Assembly (NCBI GenBank): GCA_023412915.1
Contig: JAEZRE010000010.1
Span: 1 to 64,000, forward strand
DNA: 64,000 nt
Reading direction: 5' to 3'
Source of the DNA: Bacillota bacterium
GTDB taxonomy: Bacteria > Bacillota > Clostridia > Acetivibrionales > DTU013
Shown: piece after piece, positions 9,468-18,591 of the stretch
Position numbering within the stretch: the first letter of the stretch is position 1
Layout of the letters: each line of letters starts with the position of its first letter
The notes under the pieces: model-generated
What the model saw: the letters and a program-made list of their open reading frames with translations, nothing else
Told to the model about the DNA's origin: nothing
The model's database searches: none
Position numbers and translations under genes: made by a program

Positions 9468-11051
9468 ATGTATAGTCTTATGGTATGTGATGATGAACAG
9501 ATAATGATAGAATCCGTAAGGCATGTTGTAGAAAATGAATTCAGCAACATAAGAATTATCGAAACAGCAAGATCGGGAAGAGAAGCTATAGAAAAAACTC
9601 TCACCATAAAACCGGATATAATATTGACGGATATCAAGATGCCGGGTATTAACGGCCTTGATGCAATCAAGGAAATAAAGAAAGTTCATACCGATGTAAA
9701 AATAGTCATAGTATCGGTCTACGAATTTTTTGAATACGCCAAACAGGCTGTTGAACTGGGAGTCAGCGAGTATCTGATAAAGCCTGTAAAAAAAGATAGA
9801 CTTGTGGATACCCTGCAAAGGATAATGGTCCAGCTGGATGCCGAAAGGCGCAAATACAGCTGGGAGCTCGAGGCGAAGGAGAGGATCGAAAAGATGCTCA
9901 CTGCCGTAGAGCACAGCTTCATTTACTCTTTGCTTTTTAATCAGGTACGTAAAACCGATATCATCAAATACAAAAAAGAATTTTTTGATATAGATAATGA
10001 GACCGGCTATATTTTTGTGCTGACATTCAACAAAAAAGGTAAAAGCAGCAATTACGAAGCCCAGTTGGGCGATAGCTTCGACAACCAGGAAATTTATACC
10101 CTGTTCAAGGATAATTTGAAATGCAGGTGCAAGTGCATAGTAGGTCCGGTAATGCTGGACAGGGTCGTCGTCTATGTTGCGGAAAGCATAGAAGATTTGT
10201 ATGAACAGAGGGTACAGGCCATAACCGGCATAGAGGATATCATACGCTTATTGGAAGAAAAATCCGATATGGAATTCAAGGCCGGGATAGGCAGGATTCA
10301 CAACGATCAGGATATAATGATTTCCTATCAGGAAGCGCTAAAGGCGCTCAATTGCAATGAAGGCGGCAGAATAGTACATATCGACGATATAGCTCCGAAT
10401 GTGTACAACGTGGGGTTTGAAATTGTGGCCCAGGAACATAAATTGATAATCGGCATCGAAAATGGAGATGTACAGAAATGCTTGACAATTTTGTCGGATA
10501 TTTTCCGGAAATACCCCAATTTCTTTGAACAGGAGAACCAGCACTACAGGATCATAGAAATGATGGCGGCAGTACGCCAGGTCGCTATGGAAAACGGAAT
10601 CAACGATGATATCGAACCCGGACATTACATTAAAAAGATTCTATGCTGCAAGTCCAAGGAAGAATTTGAGCGGATATGTACGGAGGAGATAAGGCATATA
10701 GCCGGCGCAATAAGCGTCGGGAAGAAATGCAATATTGGGAAAATAGTTGAAAAGACAAATATGCTGATAAACGAGAGATTCAATCAGGACCTGACTCTCG
10801 ATGACGTTTCAAAAGAGCTGTATATCAGCCCTCAATATTTGAGCCGGCTGTACAAGAACGAAACGGGCGAAAATTTCATTGAAAGGTTAACGTCAGTGCG
10901 AATTGAGAATGCAAAAAGGCTGATGAAGGAAAGCAGGTATTCCATAAAAGAAATCTGTTTCATGTCAGGATACTGCGATCCCAACTATTTCAGCAAATTG
11001 TTCAAAAAGCATGAGGGTATATCTCCTTCAGACTATCTAAAACAGGTATAG
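9468..11051 (+). CDS. YesN-type response regulator with AraC DNA-binding domain
   Basis: This 527-residue cytoplasmic regulator has an N-terminal receiver domain with phosphoacceptor Asp55 (ILTDIKMPG), a long middle region, and two AraC-type helix-turn-helix motifs over the last 100 or so residues (LTLDDVSKELYISPQYLSRL and the PNYFSKLFKKHEGISPSDYL box). A GTG at 9456 is in frame, but GAGGGTGG at 9452-9459 is a ribosome site for the ATG at 9468. It lies 18 bases after the kinase gene. The likely targets are the adjacent monosaccharide transporter genes. Confidence 0.92.
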   Translation: MYSLMVCDDEQIMIESVRHVVENEFSNIRIIETARSGREAIEKTLTIKPDIILTDIKMPGINGLDAIKEIKKVHTDVKIVIVSVYEFFEYAKQAVELGVSEYLIKPVKKDRLVDTLQRIMVQLDAERRKYSWELEAKERIEKMLTAVEHSFIYSLLFNQVRKTDIIKYKKEFFDIDNETGYIFVLTFNKKGKSSNYEAQLGDSFDNQEIYTLFKDNLKCRCKCIVGPVMLDRVVVYVAESIEDLYEQRVQAITGIEDIIRLLEEKSDMEFKAGIGRIHNDQDIMISYQEALKALNCNEGGRIVHIDDIAPNVYNVGFEIVAQEHKLIIGIENGDVQKCLTILSDIFRKYPNFFEQENQHYRIIEMMAAVRQVAMENGINDDIEPGHYIKKILCCKSKEEFERICTEEIRHIAGAISVGKKCNIGKIVEKTNMLINERFNQDLTLDDVSKELYISPQYLSRLYKNETGENFIERLTSVRIENAKRLMKESRYSIKEICFMSGYCDPNYFSKLFKKHEGISPSDYLKQV

Positions 11052-11093
11052 GTAGGATGTTTAGCGCCAGGCGCGAGGTTTGGGAGGTTTGTT

Positions 11094-12116
11094 ATGAAGA
11101 AGCTGCTTGTCTTGTCCATGGCTGTGCTTTTAATTTTCTCATATGGCTGCGGTCCGGCCAAGACCGTTAACACCGAGGATGACGAGGTGAAAATAGGATT
11201 TATTTACGAAACGATGACGGTGGAAAGGTGGCAGAGGGACCGGGATATATTTGTAGCGAAGGCCGAGAACCTCGGCGCCAAGGTTATTGTGAAGGATGCT
11301 TATGAGGACAGCGCGCGCCAGAGAGAGATCGGTATCGAAATGATTGATCAGGGGGTCGACGTGCTTGTGATCGTGGCCTTTGACAAGGATAGCCTTAAAG
11401 ATCTTGTCAAATACGCTCATAGCCATAAAGTGAAGGTAATTGCGTATGACCGCATGATAAAGGATGTCGACGTCGACTTTTACATATCTTTCAACAACTC
11501 TGAAGTAGGTCGTTTAATGGGCAAATCAGTGACGGAAAATGTACCTGAAGGGAATTACCTGATTCTAAACGGTTCGCAAAGGGACAATAATTCCTTCATG
11601 CTGAACGAAGGATATCACAGCGTCCTTGAGCCTTTTGTCGCCAAGGGCGACATAGATGTCGTCGGAGAGACCTGGATAGACGCCTGGCGTGACGAGGGCT
11701 CCTACGATTATGTCAGTAAAATACTGAACAGCGGTCAGAAGATAGATGCTATAATTGCGGCGAATGACCAGCTTGCCGAAGGTGCGATAACCGCTTTGAG
11801 TGAAAACAGGCTCGCGGGTAAGGTGTTTGTTACGGGGCAGGATGCTGAACTGGGCGCCTGCCAGAGAATAGTCGAGGGGACGCAGGGTTCTACAGTTTAC
11901 AAGCCTATCAATACCCTCGCTGAAGCGGCGGCTGAAATAGCCGTAAAAATGGCTGATGGAGAAGATGTAGGCTCCTGTGAAATGATGTCGAACGGGACCT
12001 TTAATGTCCGTTGCAGGATTTACCGACCGCAGCTTGTGACAAAGGACAATATCGATGCCACGGTAATAAAGGATGGCTTTTTCACTGCCGAGCAGGTATA
12101 TGCAAACGTCCATTAA
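11094..12116 (+). CDS. xylF: D-xylose-binding lipoprotein, XylF-like
   Basis: The 340-residue protein has a lipoprotein signal (IFSYGC, Cys19) and then a sugar-binding domain resembling E. coli XylF along its length. Shared features are MTVERWQRDRDIFVAKAE, VIAYDRMIKDVDVDFYISF and the C-terminal VIKDGF. It is third in the sensor operon, 42 bases after the regulator gene, with no own ATPase or permease. It may feed the MmsAB complex encoded upstream, giving that transporter a second receptor, or may supply ligand to the sensor. RBS GGGAGG precedes the ATG. Confidence 0.88.
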   Translation: MKKLLVLSMAVLLIFSYGCGPAKTVNTEDDEVKIGFIYETMTVERWQRDRDIFVAKAENLGAKVIVKDAYEDSARQREIGIEMIDQGVDVLVIVAFDKDSLKDLVKYAHSHKVKVIAYDRMIKDVDVDFYISFNNSEVGRLMGKSVTENVPEGNYLILNGSQRDNNSFMLNEGYHSVLEPFVAKGDIDVVGETWIDAWRDEGSYDYVSKILNSGQKIDAIIAANDQLAEGAITALSENRLAGKVFVTGQDAELGACQRIVEGTQGSTVYKPINTLAEAAAEIAVKMADGEDVGSCEMMSNGTFNVRCRIYRPQLVTKDNIDATVIKDGFFTAEQVYANVH

Positions 12117-12170
12117 GCTGAATGATGACGATGCGAGGATCGTATTCGTTATTAGAGGACGAGGAGGAGA

Positions 12171-12190
12171 CGCGCGGGATTACCCGCGCG
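12171..12190. repeat. GC-rich hairpin at convergent gene ends
   Basis: Eight-bp stem (12171-12178 with 12183-12190), loop ATTA, overlapping the stop codon of the Dabb gene. No T-run follows on either strand, so it may be a read-through barrier or mRNA 3'-end stabiliser rather than a classical terminator. Confidence 0.5.
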
Positions 12191-12494
12191 CCCAGTAGTC
12201 TATAACCATGACCTTGTCTATGACCGGCTTCAGCACATTGCCGAAGGCCTTGTGGGCCGGGTGGGGAAGATAGGCGTCCCTGTCCTGTTCGCTGTCGAAG
12301 GTCACAAGGAAGCAGTGGGTGAAGCCCTGGCTTATGCCTTCCGGACTGACATCCGTGCCCCATTCCAGGGAACGGACCAGCGGGATGCTGTCCTTCAGAC
12401 CGACGAATGCTTTTTCGACTGCTTCTATCCCTTCCTTTGATGCGCCTTCCTTGAATTTGAACATTACAACATGTCTCAATAATTTTTGTTCCAT
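12180..12494 (-). CDS. Dabb family stress-responsive alpha/beta-barrel protein
   Basis: The 104-residue product fits the Dabb domain: it opens with LRHVVMFKFKEGAS, has the central GWGTDVSPEG-like turn (EWGTDVSPEG) and ends AHKAFGNVLKPVIDKVMVIDY. Members are small dimeric ferredoxin-like barrels, some acting as cyclases or decarboxylases, most uncharacterised. The start is the ATG at 12494 with GGAGG six bases upstream; an upstream in-frame ATG lacks a site. It is the distal gene of the minus-strand sugar locus, 38 bases after the SDR gene, so a role in the same catabolic pathway is plausible. Confidence 0.82.
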   Translation of the reverse strand: MEQKLLRHVVMFKFKEGASKEGIEAVEKAFVGLKDSIPLVRSLEWGTDVSPEGISQGFTHCFLVTFDSEQDRDAYLPHPAHKAFGNVLKPVIDKVMVIDYWARG

Positions 12495-12532
12495 AATATC
12501 CTCCATGATATGTTACCGCAGACCCGCTTTTG

Positions 12533-13294
12533 TCATATGGTCGGCATTACGGTACCGCCGTTTACAGGGATGTAGGCTCCCGTTGTAAAGCTGGCGAGAT
12601 CGGAAGCGAGGAATGCCACCATGTTCGCGACTTCCTGATCCGTGCCCCTGCGTCCCATCGGTACCATTTTCACATAATTCGGGTTATTTTCCGTTCCGTT
12701 AAGCCTGTCCCTGTCGCTTACCGTATAGCCGGGCGCGACCTGGTTTACGGTGATCTGGTATTCGGCTACTTCTCTTGCAAGGGACCGGATAACGCCGTCC
12801 ATACCCCTTTTACCGGAGGCATAGGCTGATTGTCCTATGTTGCACTGCATTGCGGTTTCCGTATTGATCGCGATAAAACGTCCGGCCTTTTTTTCGAGCA
12901 TGAAGGGTATGAACGCTTTTGCCATGAGGACATTCTGCATTACACATGAACGGAACTGGCTTTCATAATCCTCGGGGGCCTGTTCAAGCACCGGCTTCCA
13001 CGTGTATTGTATAACGGCGTTGTCCACGATGATGTCAGGCTTTCCAAGACCGGACACGATAGTATCCCTCATTTTCATGACAGAGTCGTAGTCCGTAATA
13101 TCAGCCTGTACCATGATTGCTCTCCTGGAGAGTCTGCCGATCTCCTCTAGAAGCTCCTTTGCCTTTTCCTCGTTCCTGTGGTAATGAACAGCCACATCAG
13201 CGCCGCATTTTGCGAGGGTGATAGCCATAACCCTGCCGAGCTCACCGGTCGCTCCTGTGACGACTGCAATCTTACCTGTCAAATTTATTTCCAT
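12533..13294 (-). CDS. Short-chain dehydrogenase/reductase
   Basis: A 253-residue classical SDR with the NAD(P)-binding TGATGELG motif (residues 13-20) and catalytic YASGK (Tyr158, Lys162). The position 13 residues before the tyrosine, usually the catalytic serine, is Thr145, and the usual NNAG motif is DNAV; both are less common variants. The C-terminal ITVNQVAPGYT and GAYIPVNGG segments are family-typical. It lies between a Dabb gene and a URO-D-like gene in a sugar locus, so oxidation of a sugar or sugar-derived alcohol is a reasonable guess. Substrate unknown. Confidence 0.86.
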   Translation of the reverse strand: MEINLTGKIAVVTGATGELGRVMAITLAKCGADVAVHYHRNEEKAKELLEEIGRLSRRAIMVQADITDYDSVMKMRDTIVSGLGKPDIIVDNAVIQYTWKPVLEQAPEDYESQFRSCVMQNVLMAKAFIPFMLEKKAGRFIAINTETAMQCNIGQSAYASGKRGMDGVIRSLAREVAEYQITVNQVAPGYTVSDRDRLNGTENNPNYVKMVPMGRRGTDQEVANMVAFLASDLASFTTGAYIPVNGGTVMPTI

Positions 13295-13341
13295 AGTTCC
13301 TTCACCTCATAAACAGATTAAATCGGATAAATCGAATCGGA

Positions 13342-14571
13342 TCAGATCGAATCGACCTCTTCGCGGGCTATCTCCACCCATCTGGTAATGCGTTCCGGCC
13401 GGTTTAAGACGGTGTGTGTATCCTTCATTATGATTTCCAGCACGTTGTTCTTCGCTATTTTTAACGTATTGCGAATATCGTCCCGGATGATCTCCTCGTT
13501 AAAATCAGTACAGACAGGAGAGGGATTGGGCTTACGGCTGAAAATATAATTTTTCCCAAGATAGTCCGCCATTTTTTCCTGGTCGCACCAGGGCGAAACC
13601 GACAGCCTCCTGAGGTTTGGGATAGCCTTGATGTACTGCCAGCGGTCCTGTATGGGCTCGCAGCAGCCGTAGCAATTCAGCCCGAACAGCTCCATCATGG
13701 GCATCTGGTACTGGAAAACGAATTCGTTGAACATGGCGGGCGATGCACCAATGGTCTCCTGCGAGTCTGTCCGTCCCCAGGTGTCGATCAGGCGTACCGG
13801 AGATCCCGCCTTCAGGTCCTTTTGGGGCAGCTCATCTGTATATCCTACGCCGCCTGTCCCGACATAGTCGTTTTCATTGTCCAGCATCAGCAGGTTTTCC
13901 TTTTCCAGCCATTTGTAGTAGCCAATCCAATCGTCCGACAGGAACTTGATAAGCCTGTGAAGATTGTCCGGATCATCGTACATGTTGGTGAACATGTTTT
14001 CCATGCCGATGAGCTTCATCGCCTCCCACGTAATGGAGCAGGTGTAATAGGTATAGCCGCGGACTCTGGAGGGGAGGAGGTCGCCGAACAGTTCCCGGGC
14101 AAGAGTTAAATTCTGCTTTACAAGCTCCCTGTCTACCTTGAATTCCCTGAAATGCAGCTTCTCGAAGTCCCTTTCGAGATCGGTGATCGGCGGTTCGTAA
14201 CGGAAACTGCCAAGGCCTTCTCCATGGACTTCCTTTATTTCTACGCCGTAATCCCCGGGTGTGATTTCCCAGGGTATGTTGAACCAGGGCTCGAGTGTGT
14301 TGTCGTCGTTGATATGCTCCCACCAGTAGATCTGGCTGCGCAGTTTCCATTCCCAGGCCCTGAGCTTCGCATCCTCGCAGGTCATTTCGCTTTGGGGGAG
14401 CAGTTCCCTCCATGCTCCCTCCGGGAAACAAAGCACAAGAGGCTTTTCAGGTTTTAGAGCGTTGAATTTGTAAATACTTTGCCTGCGTTTCTCCATTATT
14501 GGCAATTCCGCTATTTCACGGACTCTTCCTGCCAAACTGCGTATTGTTTCTCTATCCTTCTGACTAATCAT
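13342..14571 (-). CDS. Uroporphyrinogen decarboxylase (URO-D)-like protein
   Basis: The 409-residue protein resembles the group of URO-D-fold proteins found outside heme operons in Clostridia, often in carbohydrate or methyltransfer loci. Visible landmarks are an N-terminal LVLCFPEGAWRELLP region and a C-terminal LNCYGCCEPIQDRWQYIKAIP, where the CxxCxx(E) block recalls the metal-binding region of MtaA-like methyltransferases. No corrinoid protein gene is adjacent. True porphyrin decarboxylation is unlikely given length and context. Family placement is moderately sure; function is unknown. RBS AAAGGGA precedes ATG 14571. Confidence 0.68.
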   Translation of the reverse strand: MISQKDRETIRSLAGRVREIAELPIMEKRRQSIYKFNALKPEKPLVLCFPEGAWRELLPQSEMTCEDAKLRAWEWKLRSQIYWWEHINDDNTLEPWFNIPWEITPGDYGVEIKEVHGEGLGSFRYEPPITDLERDFEKLHFREFKVDRELVKQNLTLARELFGDLLPSRVRGYTYYTCSITWEAMKLIGMENMFTNMYDDPDNLHRLIKFLSDDWIGYYKWLEKENLLMLDNENDYVGTGGVGYTDELPQKDLKAGSPVRLIDTWGRTDSQETIGASPAMFNEFVFQYQMPMMELFGLNCYGCCEPIQDRWQYIKAIPNLRRLSVSPWCDQEKMADYLGKNYIFSRKPNPSPVCTDFNEEIIRDDIRNTLKIAKNNVLEIIMKDTHTVLNRPERITRWVEIAREEVDSI

Positions 14572-14618
14572 TCAATGCATCCCTTTCCGGTATTTTTATA
14601 GGATAACAGTGCGGGGCG

Positions 14619-16724
14619 TCAACGGAACGGTATGACCATTTCATCTTTCCTTTCCAAAACCATCGTTTCTTCCTTTATCCTGACAATTACCTTTTTTGCG
14701 GCCGGATCCGGCTTAAGTAGCAGATCCCCCGGATTGTCCGCAATGATTTCCAGATACAGCTTATCCCCGTCCAAACCATATCCTCTGATCATAACGGGTA
14801 TTTCAGTTTTTATTATTTCGTCGCCGTTGCGGAGTACGGACAAACCTTCATCCATGGTCACGTCGTAAAGGTCGTTGCTTCCGACAGGGAAGTTTTTTAT
14901 GGCTGCGTATACGCCGTTCAGATTCCCGAACCGCATGCCGGCCCAAGGTTGGGCTTCGATCAGCTCGGAAATGGCCAGGTAGCCTAGCAGACCTCCCCAA
15001 TGATAAACCGGGTCTGCGTTTTTGACATCACAGCCTTCGCCGGTGACGGCATTGTAATTTTCATGGATATGGTTCTTTTCCTGCCATTCCTGCTGGAAAA
15101 GCAGCTGGCTCTTCTGTGCAAACCGGTAGGCCGTATCGTGGAAACCGTACCTTTTAAGGCCTTCTCCCACAAGGAAATTCATAGGCCCCCAGATCCTGCC
15201 CCTCCAATAGTTGTTGTCGGTGAAGGCTGGATCGTTTCTCGCAATGCTTGGGATGACATAAGTACCCCAGAATTCCTCTTCATTGAGCAGATGTTCCTTC
15301 ACCATGCGTTCGGCCTGCTCCTGCGTTGCGATCCCGGCTATCAGCGGGTAGAAATTCGTAGGGGACAGCCTGTAGTTGAAACGGCCGTCCCAGTGTCGGT
15401 TCAGGAAGCTCCCGGTCTTTTCATCCCAGAGTTGCTCCTGAATGGCTTCGCGCATCCTGACATACTCCTTCTCCAGAAGCGCCGCCTGCTCCATTTTCCC
15501 GAGGATGCGTGAGATCTCGGAAAGAGCCCAGCAGTCAGCGGCATATAATGCGTTCAGGCCTACGTCCGCATATTCCATGGTGTGCGTTCGTTTGTTGAAT
15601 TCCACTCCATCGTACATCGGGCTGTTGTCGAGGCCCGATTCGTACATCGCCGCCTGATGGTTGTCAGCTTCATACTGCACCCTGCGGCCTTCCGGATATG
15701 GGTTGGAGCCCCATTCGAGCAAACCGTCGCCATTTCCGTCGCGGTTCTTCATCCACCAGGAATTCCACCTCGTCAGCTTTTCATATGTTTCTTCAAGCAG
15801 TCCGGTTTCCCCGAACTGGCGGTAAAGCTTCAGTATGCAGTAAGCGCCGACCGGCGGCTGGGAGCGGTCGATGCTGCAGGCGTTCTGTGCTCCGAAATTC
15901 GGTATCATTCCGTCTTCGGTCATTTCCTGCAGTATGCTGCGAACCTGCCGGCGGGCAAAGTCCCTGTCCTGTGCCGCACTCATGAGCCCCGCGAAAAACG
16001 TATCCCACTCGAACAGCACATAGGAGCCGAAGCCGGTACCGTTACCGGTGCACCATGCACGGGACACCGGCGAGCAGACGCGTTTTCCGATCGGTTCGTA
16101 AACCGTGTTCCAGGTGATCCCCTTTATGATCGCCTGGGGCGTGTCAGACAGCATGCCTTCACCCTGGCTGTAGGAATCTATACACTCCTTGCGTTTGATC
16201 CTCAGGAATTCGTCCATTTCGTCCTTTGTAAGGTCTGAATTGCAGTTGATATAGACCGGGGAGCAGGTATCGAACAGAATACCCTGGTGGCTTGTATTGA
16301 CAAGGGTGTCCCTGTCCTGGTCTCCGGTAAAGGAAAACCGGTAATTGCGGCCTTTTGCATACATGGTGATGGAGCTGTCGTCCATAAGGATATTGCCCTT
16401 GGCTCCCCACCGGAACATTGCAGCGACGTTCAGCCGGTATTTCGGTTGTGCTTCTTTAAAAGCGATTTTATATACGAACTTTTCCCCCTGACTGGCGAAT
16501 TCCAGAGAAAATACCGCATCTATGAATTTCAGGTCGATGTCGAAATATTCTCCGTTGGGGTGGTGATAGCCGAAACGTACTACATTGGACCAGAGAAATT
16601 CATCCTGGTACAGGTGTGTGTCCGTATCATACGCCGCGACACGGAGCTCGGCCATCTCGGGTATTTTCATAACAGCGTTCAGACACCGGATATCCCATGT
16701 GTTCCAGCTGGATAAATTCAACAT
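14619..16724 (-). CDS. GH63/MGH1-like (alpha/alpha)6-barrel glycoside hydrolase
   Basis: This 701-residue protein has no signal peptide, so it should act in the cytoplasm on imported oligosaccharide or glycoside. The C-terminal two thirds look like the (alpha/alpha)6 barrel shared by GH63, GH37 trehalase and mannosylglycerate hydrolase: VLFEWDTFFAGL, GDGLLEWGSNPYPEG and the diagnostic NYWRGRIWGPMNFLVGEGL. The N-terminal 200 residues form a beta-rich domain. It follows the two permease genes at 15 bases, linking it to that transporter. Specificity (alpha-glucoside, alpha-mannoside or other) cannot be settled by eye. Confidence 0.78.
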   Translation of the reverse strand: MLNLSSWNTWDIRCLNAVMKIPEMAELRVAAYDTDTHLYQDEFLWSNVVRFGYHHPNGEYFDIDLKFIDAVFSLEFASQGEKFVYKIAFKEAQPKYRLNVAAMFRWGAKGNILMDDSSITMYAKGRNYRFSFTGDQDRDTLVNTSHQGILFDTCSPVYINCNSDLTKDEMDEFLRIKRKECIDSYSQGEGMLSDTPQAIIKGITWNTVYEPIGKRVCSPVSRAWCTGNGTGFGSYVLFEWDTFFAGLMSAAQDRDFARRQVRSILQEMTEDGMIPNFGAQNACSIDRSQPPVGAYCILKLYRQFGETGLLEETYEKLTRWNSWWMKNRDGNGDGLLEWGSNPYPEGRRVQYEADNHQAAMYESGLDNSPMYDGVEFNKRTHTMEYADVGLNALYAADCWALSEISRILGKMEQAALLEKEYVRMREAIQEQLWDEKTGSFLNRHWDGRFNYRLSPTNFYPLIAGIATQEQAERMVKEHLLNEEEFWGTYVIPSIARNDPAFTDNNYWRGRIWGPMNFLVGEGLKRYGFHDTAYRFAQKSQLLFQQEWQEKNHIHENYNAVTGEGCDVKNADPVYHWGGLLGYLAISELIEAQPWAGMRFGNLNGVYAAIKNFPVGSNDLYDVTMDEGLSVLRNGDEIIKTEIPVMIRGYGLDGDKLYLEIIADNPGDLLLKPDPAAKKVIVRIKEETMVLERKDEMVIPFR

Positions 16725-16739
16725 TGTCCGTCTCCCTCC

Positions 16740-17576
16740 TTATCCCTTCAGGCCTGAGAATGTGATTCCTTCGATGAAGTAACGCTGGGCGAAGAAGAAC
16801 ATTACGATCATCGGTACTATAATAACCGTCGACGCCGCCATCAGCAGATGCCATTCGGAATTATACTGGCCGATGAAGGACTGCAGCCCAAGCGCAAGAG
16901 TATATTTCTCGCCGGTGTTTAGATAGATCAGCGGTCCGAAGAAATCATTCCAGTTGTACATGAAGGTAAACACCCCGACAGCAGTGAGCGAAGGCTTCGA
17001 AAGCGGAAGGATGATCCTCCGGTACACAGTGAAATAGTTGCCACCATCCAGGAAAACAGCTTCATCATATGCTTTCGGTATAGTGTAGTTGAATTGCCTC
17101 AGAAGGAAGACAAAAAACGCATTCCCGAAAAATGCGGGCATGATGAGGGGCAAGTAAGTATTGTATGCTCCCACGAATTTCCACCCTATGAACTGCGGTA
17201 TCAGGACCGTCGAATTCGGGATCATCATCGTTGTGAGCAAAAGCGCGAACCATAGATTCCTTCCCTTGAACCTGATCCTGGAGAACCCGAAGGCGATAAA
17301 GCTCGAACTGAGAATACACCCGACCATGTTCAATATGACGATTATCATCGTGTTTTTAAAGTAAACCGCGAAGGGAAGCGCTGTGAGAGCCTCCTTGTAA
17401 TTTTCGAACCGAAGCCGTTTGGGCAGCCATTGCATTGGCATTGCAAAAATTTCCATCGAGCTCATGAAAGAGCTCCTGATCAGCCAAAAGAACGGGAAGA
17501 GGCTGAACAGCGCAAGTAGTATTAAAATCAGATAAACAACGCCTTGTCCAGGCTTAAATTTATTTTCTTTTGCCAT
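16740..17576 (-). CDS. Carbohydrate ABC transporter permease, MalG/UgpE type
   Basis: A 278-residue BPD_transp_1 permease with about six membrane segments and the cytoplasmic loop EAVFLDGGNYFTVYRRIILP (EAA motif) that docks the ATPase. The ATG at 17576, preceded by AGGTGAGGA, is preferred over a GTG at 17594; the gene then overlaps the companion permease by 17 bases, suggesting translational coupling. There is no ATPase gene in this locus, so a shared MsmX-type ATPase encoded elsewhere probably energises the complex. Confidence 0.9.
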   Translation of the reverse strand: MAKENKFKPGQGVVYLILILLALFSLFPFFWLIRSSFMSSMEIFAMPMQWLPKRLRFENYKEALTALPFAVYFKNTMIIVILNMVGCILSSSFIAFGFSRIRFKGRNLWFALLLTTMMIPNSTVLIPQFIGWKFVGAYNTYLPLIMPAFFGNAFFVFLLRQFNYTIPKAYDEAVFLDGGNYFTVYRRIILPLSKPSLTAVGVFTFMYNWNDFFGPLIYLNTGEKYTLALGLQSFIGQYNSEWHLLMAASTVIIVPMIVMFFFAQRYFIEGITFSGLKG

Positions 17577-18492
17577 TTTTATCCTCACCTTCAATGAACA
17601 CCCACGTATTGGAAGTTTTAAATGCTATCAAGGTCATAATGCCGATGAGTACAAAAAGTACCCAGGACATTGCGGATGCATAACCCATTTCCTGGTTCCT
17701 GAAAGCCGTCCTGTACAGCAGCAGTACGATGAACATACTGGCGTTGTCCGGCCCGCCCTGCGTCATGATGTAGGGCTGTGTAAAGACCTGCATGCTGCCG
17801 ATTATTCCCATGACCACATTGTAAAATATAACGGGGCTTAGCATTGGGAGCGTTACATTGAAGAATTTGTGAAAAACGTTCCCGCCATCGATGTCGACAG
17901 ATTCGTACAATTCATGCGAAATTCCCTGTAAACCGGCAAGATAGATAACAATCGTATTTCCAGCTCCCCAGACGGCCATAAGCGCCAAAGAGGGAACTAC
18001 AGACTCTTTTGCAAACACCCAGTTCTGCGGGGGTATGCCGAATAATCCTAAAACGTAGTTCAAAAGCCCGAAAGCCGGGTTATATAGAAACATCCAGAGA
18101 GCGACATTGGCCACCATGGGAACGATCGAGGGAATGTACAATGCCGTTCTGAAAACTGACAAAGCCTTTATCTTCGTATTGAGCAATACGGCTGTCAAAA
18201 GCGCTACAACGGTTGTGGCCGGAACAGCGAGGAGTGTATAGTAGAGCGTTACCCCAAGGGATTTCATTGTCAGCTCATCGCTGAACACTCTGGTATAATT
18301 GTCGAAGAGTATCCATTCCGGCGGACGGACAACATCCCACGAATTGAAGCTTATGAAAAAGCTGAACAGCATAGGCCCGAAGTAAAACAGGAGCAGACCG
18401 AGGACAGCCGGCAAAATAAAGAAGTAGCCCCATAGTGTGTCCGAGTGTTTTGAAAAAAACGTGCGCCTGTTTGGTTTATCCATTTTCTCCAT
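17560..18492 (-). CDS. Carbohydrate ABC transporter permease, MalF/UgpA type
   Basis: The 310-residue permease has about six membrane segments and the EAA-type loop ELYESVDIDGGNVFHKFFNV followed by TLPMLSPVIFYN. It forms the heterodimeric pore with the MalG-type protein encoded downstream. The start at 18492 has AAAGGTG upstream. The binding-protein gene ends 100 bases upstream, with an imperfect inverted repeat around a GTTCCCTCCG/CGGAGGGAAC pair in the gap that may act as a read-through terminator. Confidence 0.9.
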   Translation of the reverse strand: MEKMDKPNRRTFFSKHSDTLWGYFFILPAVLGLLLFYFGPMLFSFFISFNSWDVVRPPEWILFDNYTRVFSDELTMKSLGVTLYYTLLAVPATTVVALLTAVLLNTKIKALSVFRTALYIPSIVPMVANVALWMFLYNPAFGLLNYVLGLFGIPPQNWVFAKESVVPSLALMAVWGAGNTIVIYLAGLQGISHELYESVDIDGGNVFHKFFNVTLPMLSPVIFYNVVMGIIGSMQVFTQPYIMTQGGPDNASMFIVLLLYRTAFRNQEMGYASAMSWVLFVLIGIMTLIAFKTSNTWVFIEGEDKNGKRK

Positions 18493-18518
18493 GAGTTTTC
18501 ACCTTTCAATAGAAAGGT

Positions 18519-18567
18519 TCCCTCCGTAAGCATTCGTATACGATTGTGCCTTTCCGGAGGGAACCCC
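18519..18567 (-). terminator. Intercistronic inverted repeat between binding protein and permease genes
   Basis: GGTTCCCTCCG at 18519-18529 and its exact complement CGGAGGGAACC at 18556-18566 can form an 11-bp stem around a 26-base AT-rich loop. It lies just after the binding-protein gene on the minus strand, the same position as the hairpins at 3.9 and 31.5 kb. On the minus strand it is followed by TTTCTATTG rather than a clean T-run. Confidence 0.55.
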
Positions 18568-18591
18568 TATAATCAAAACTTCTGATTTCTG

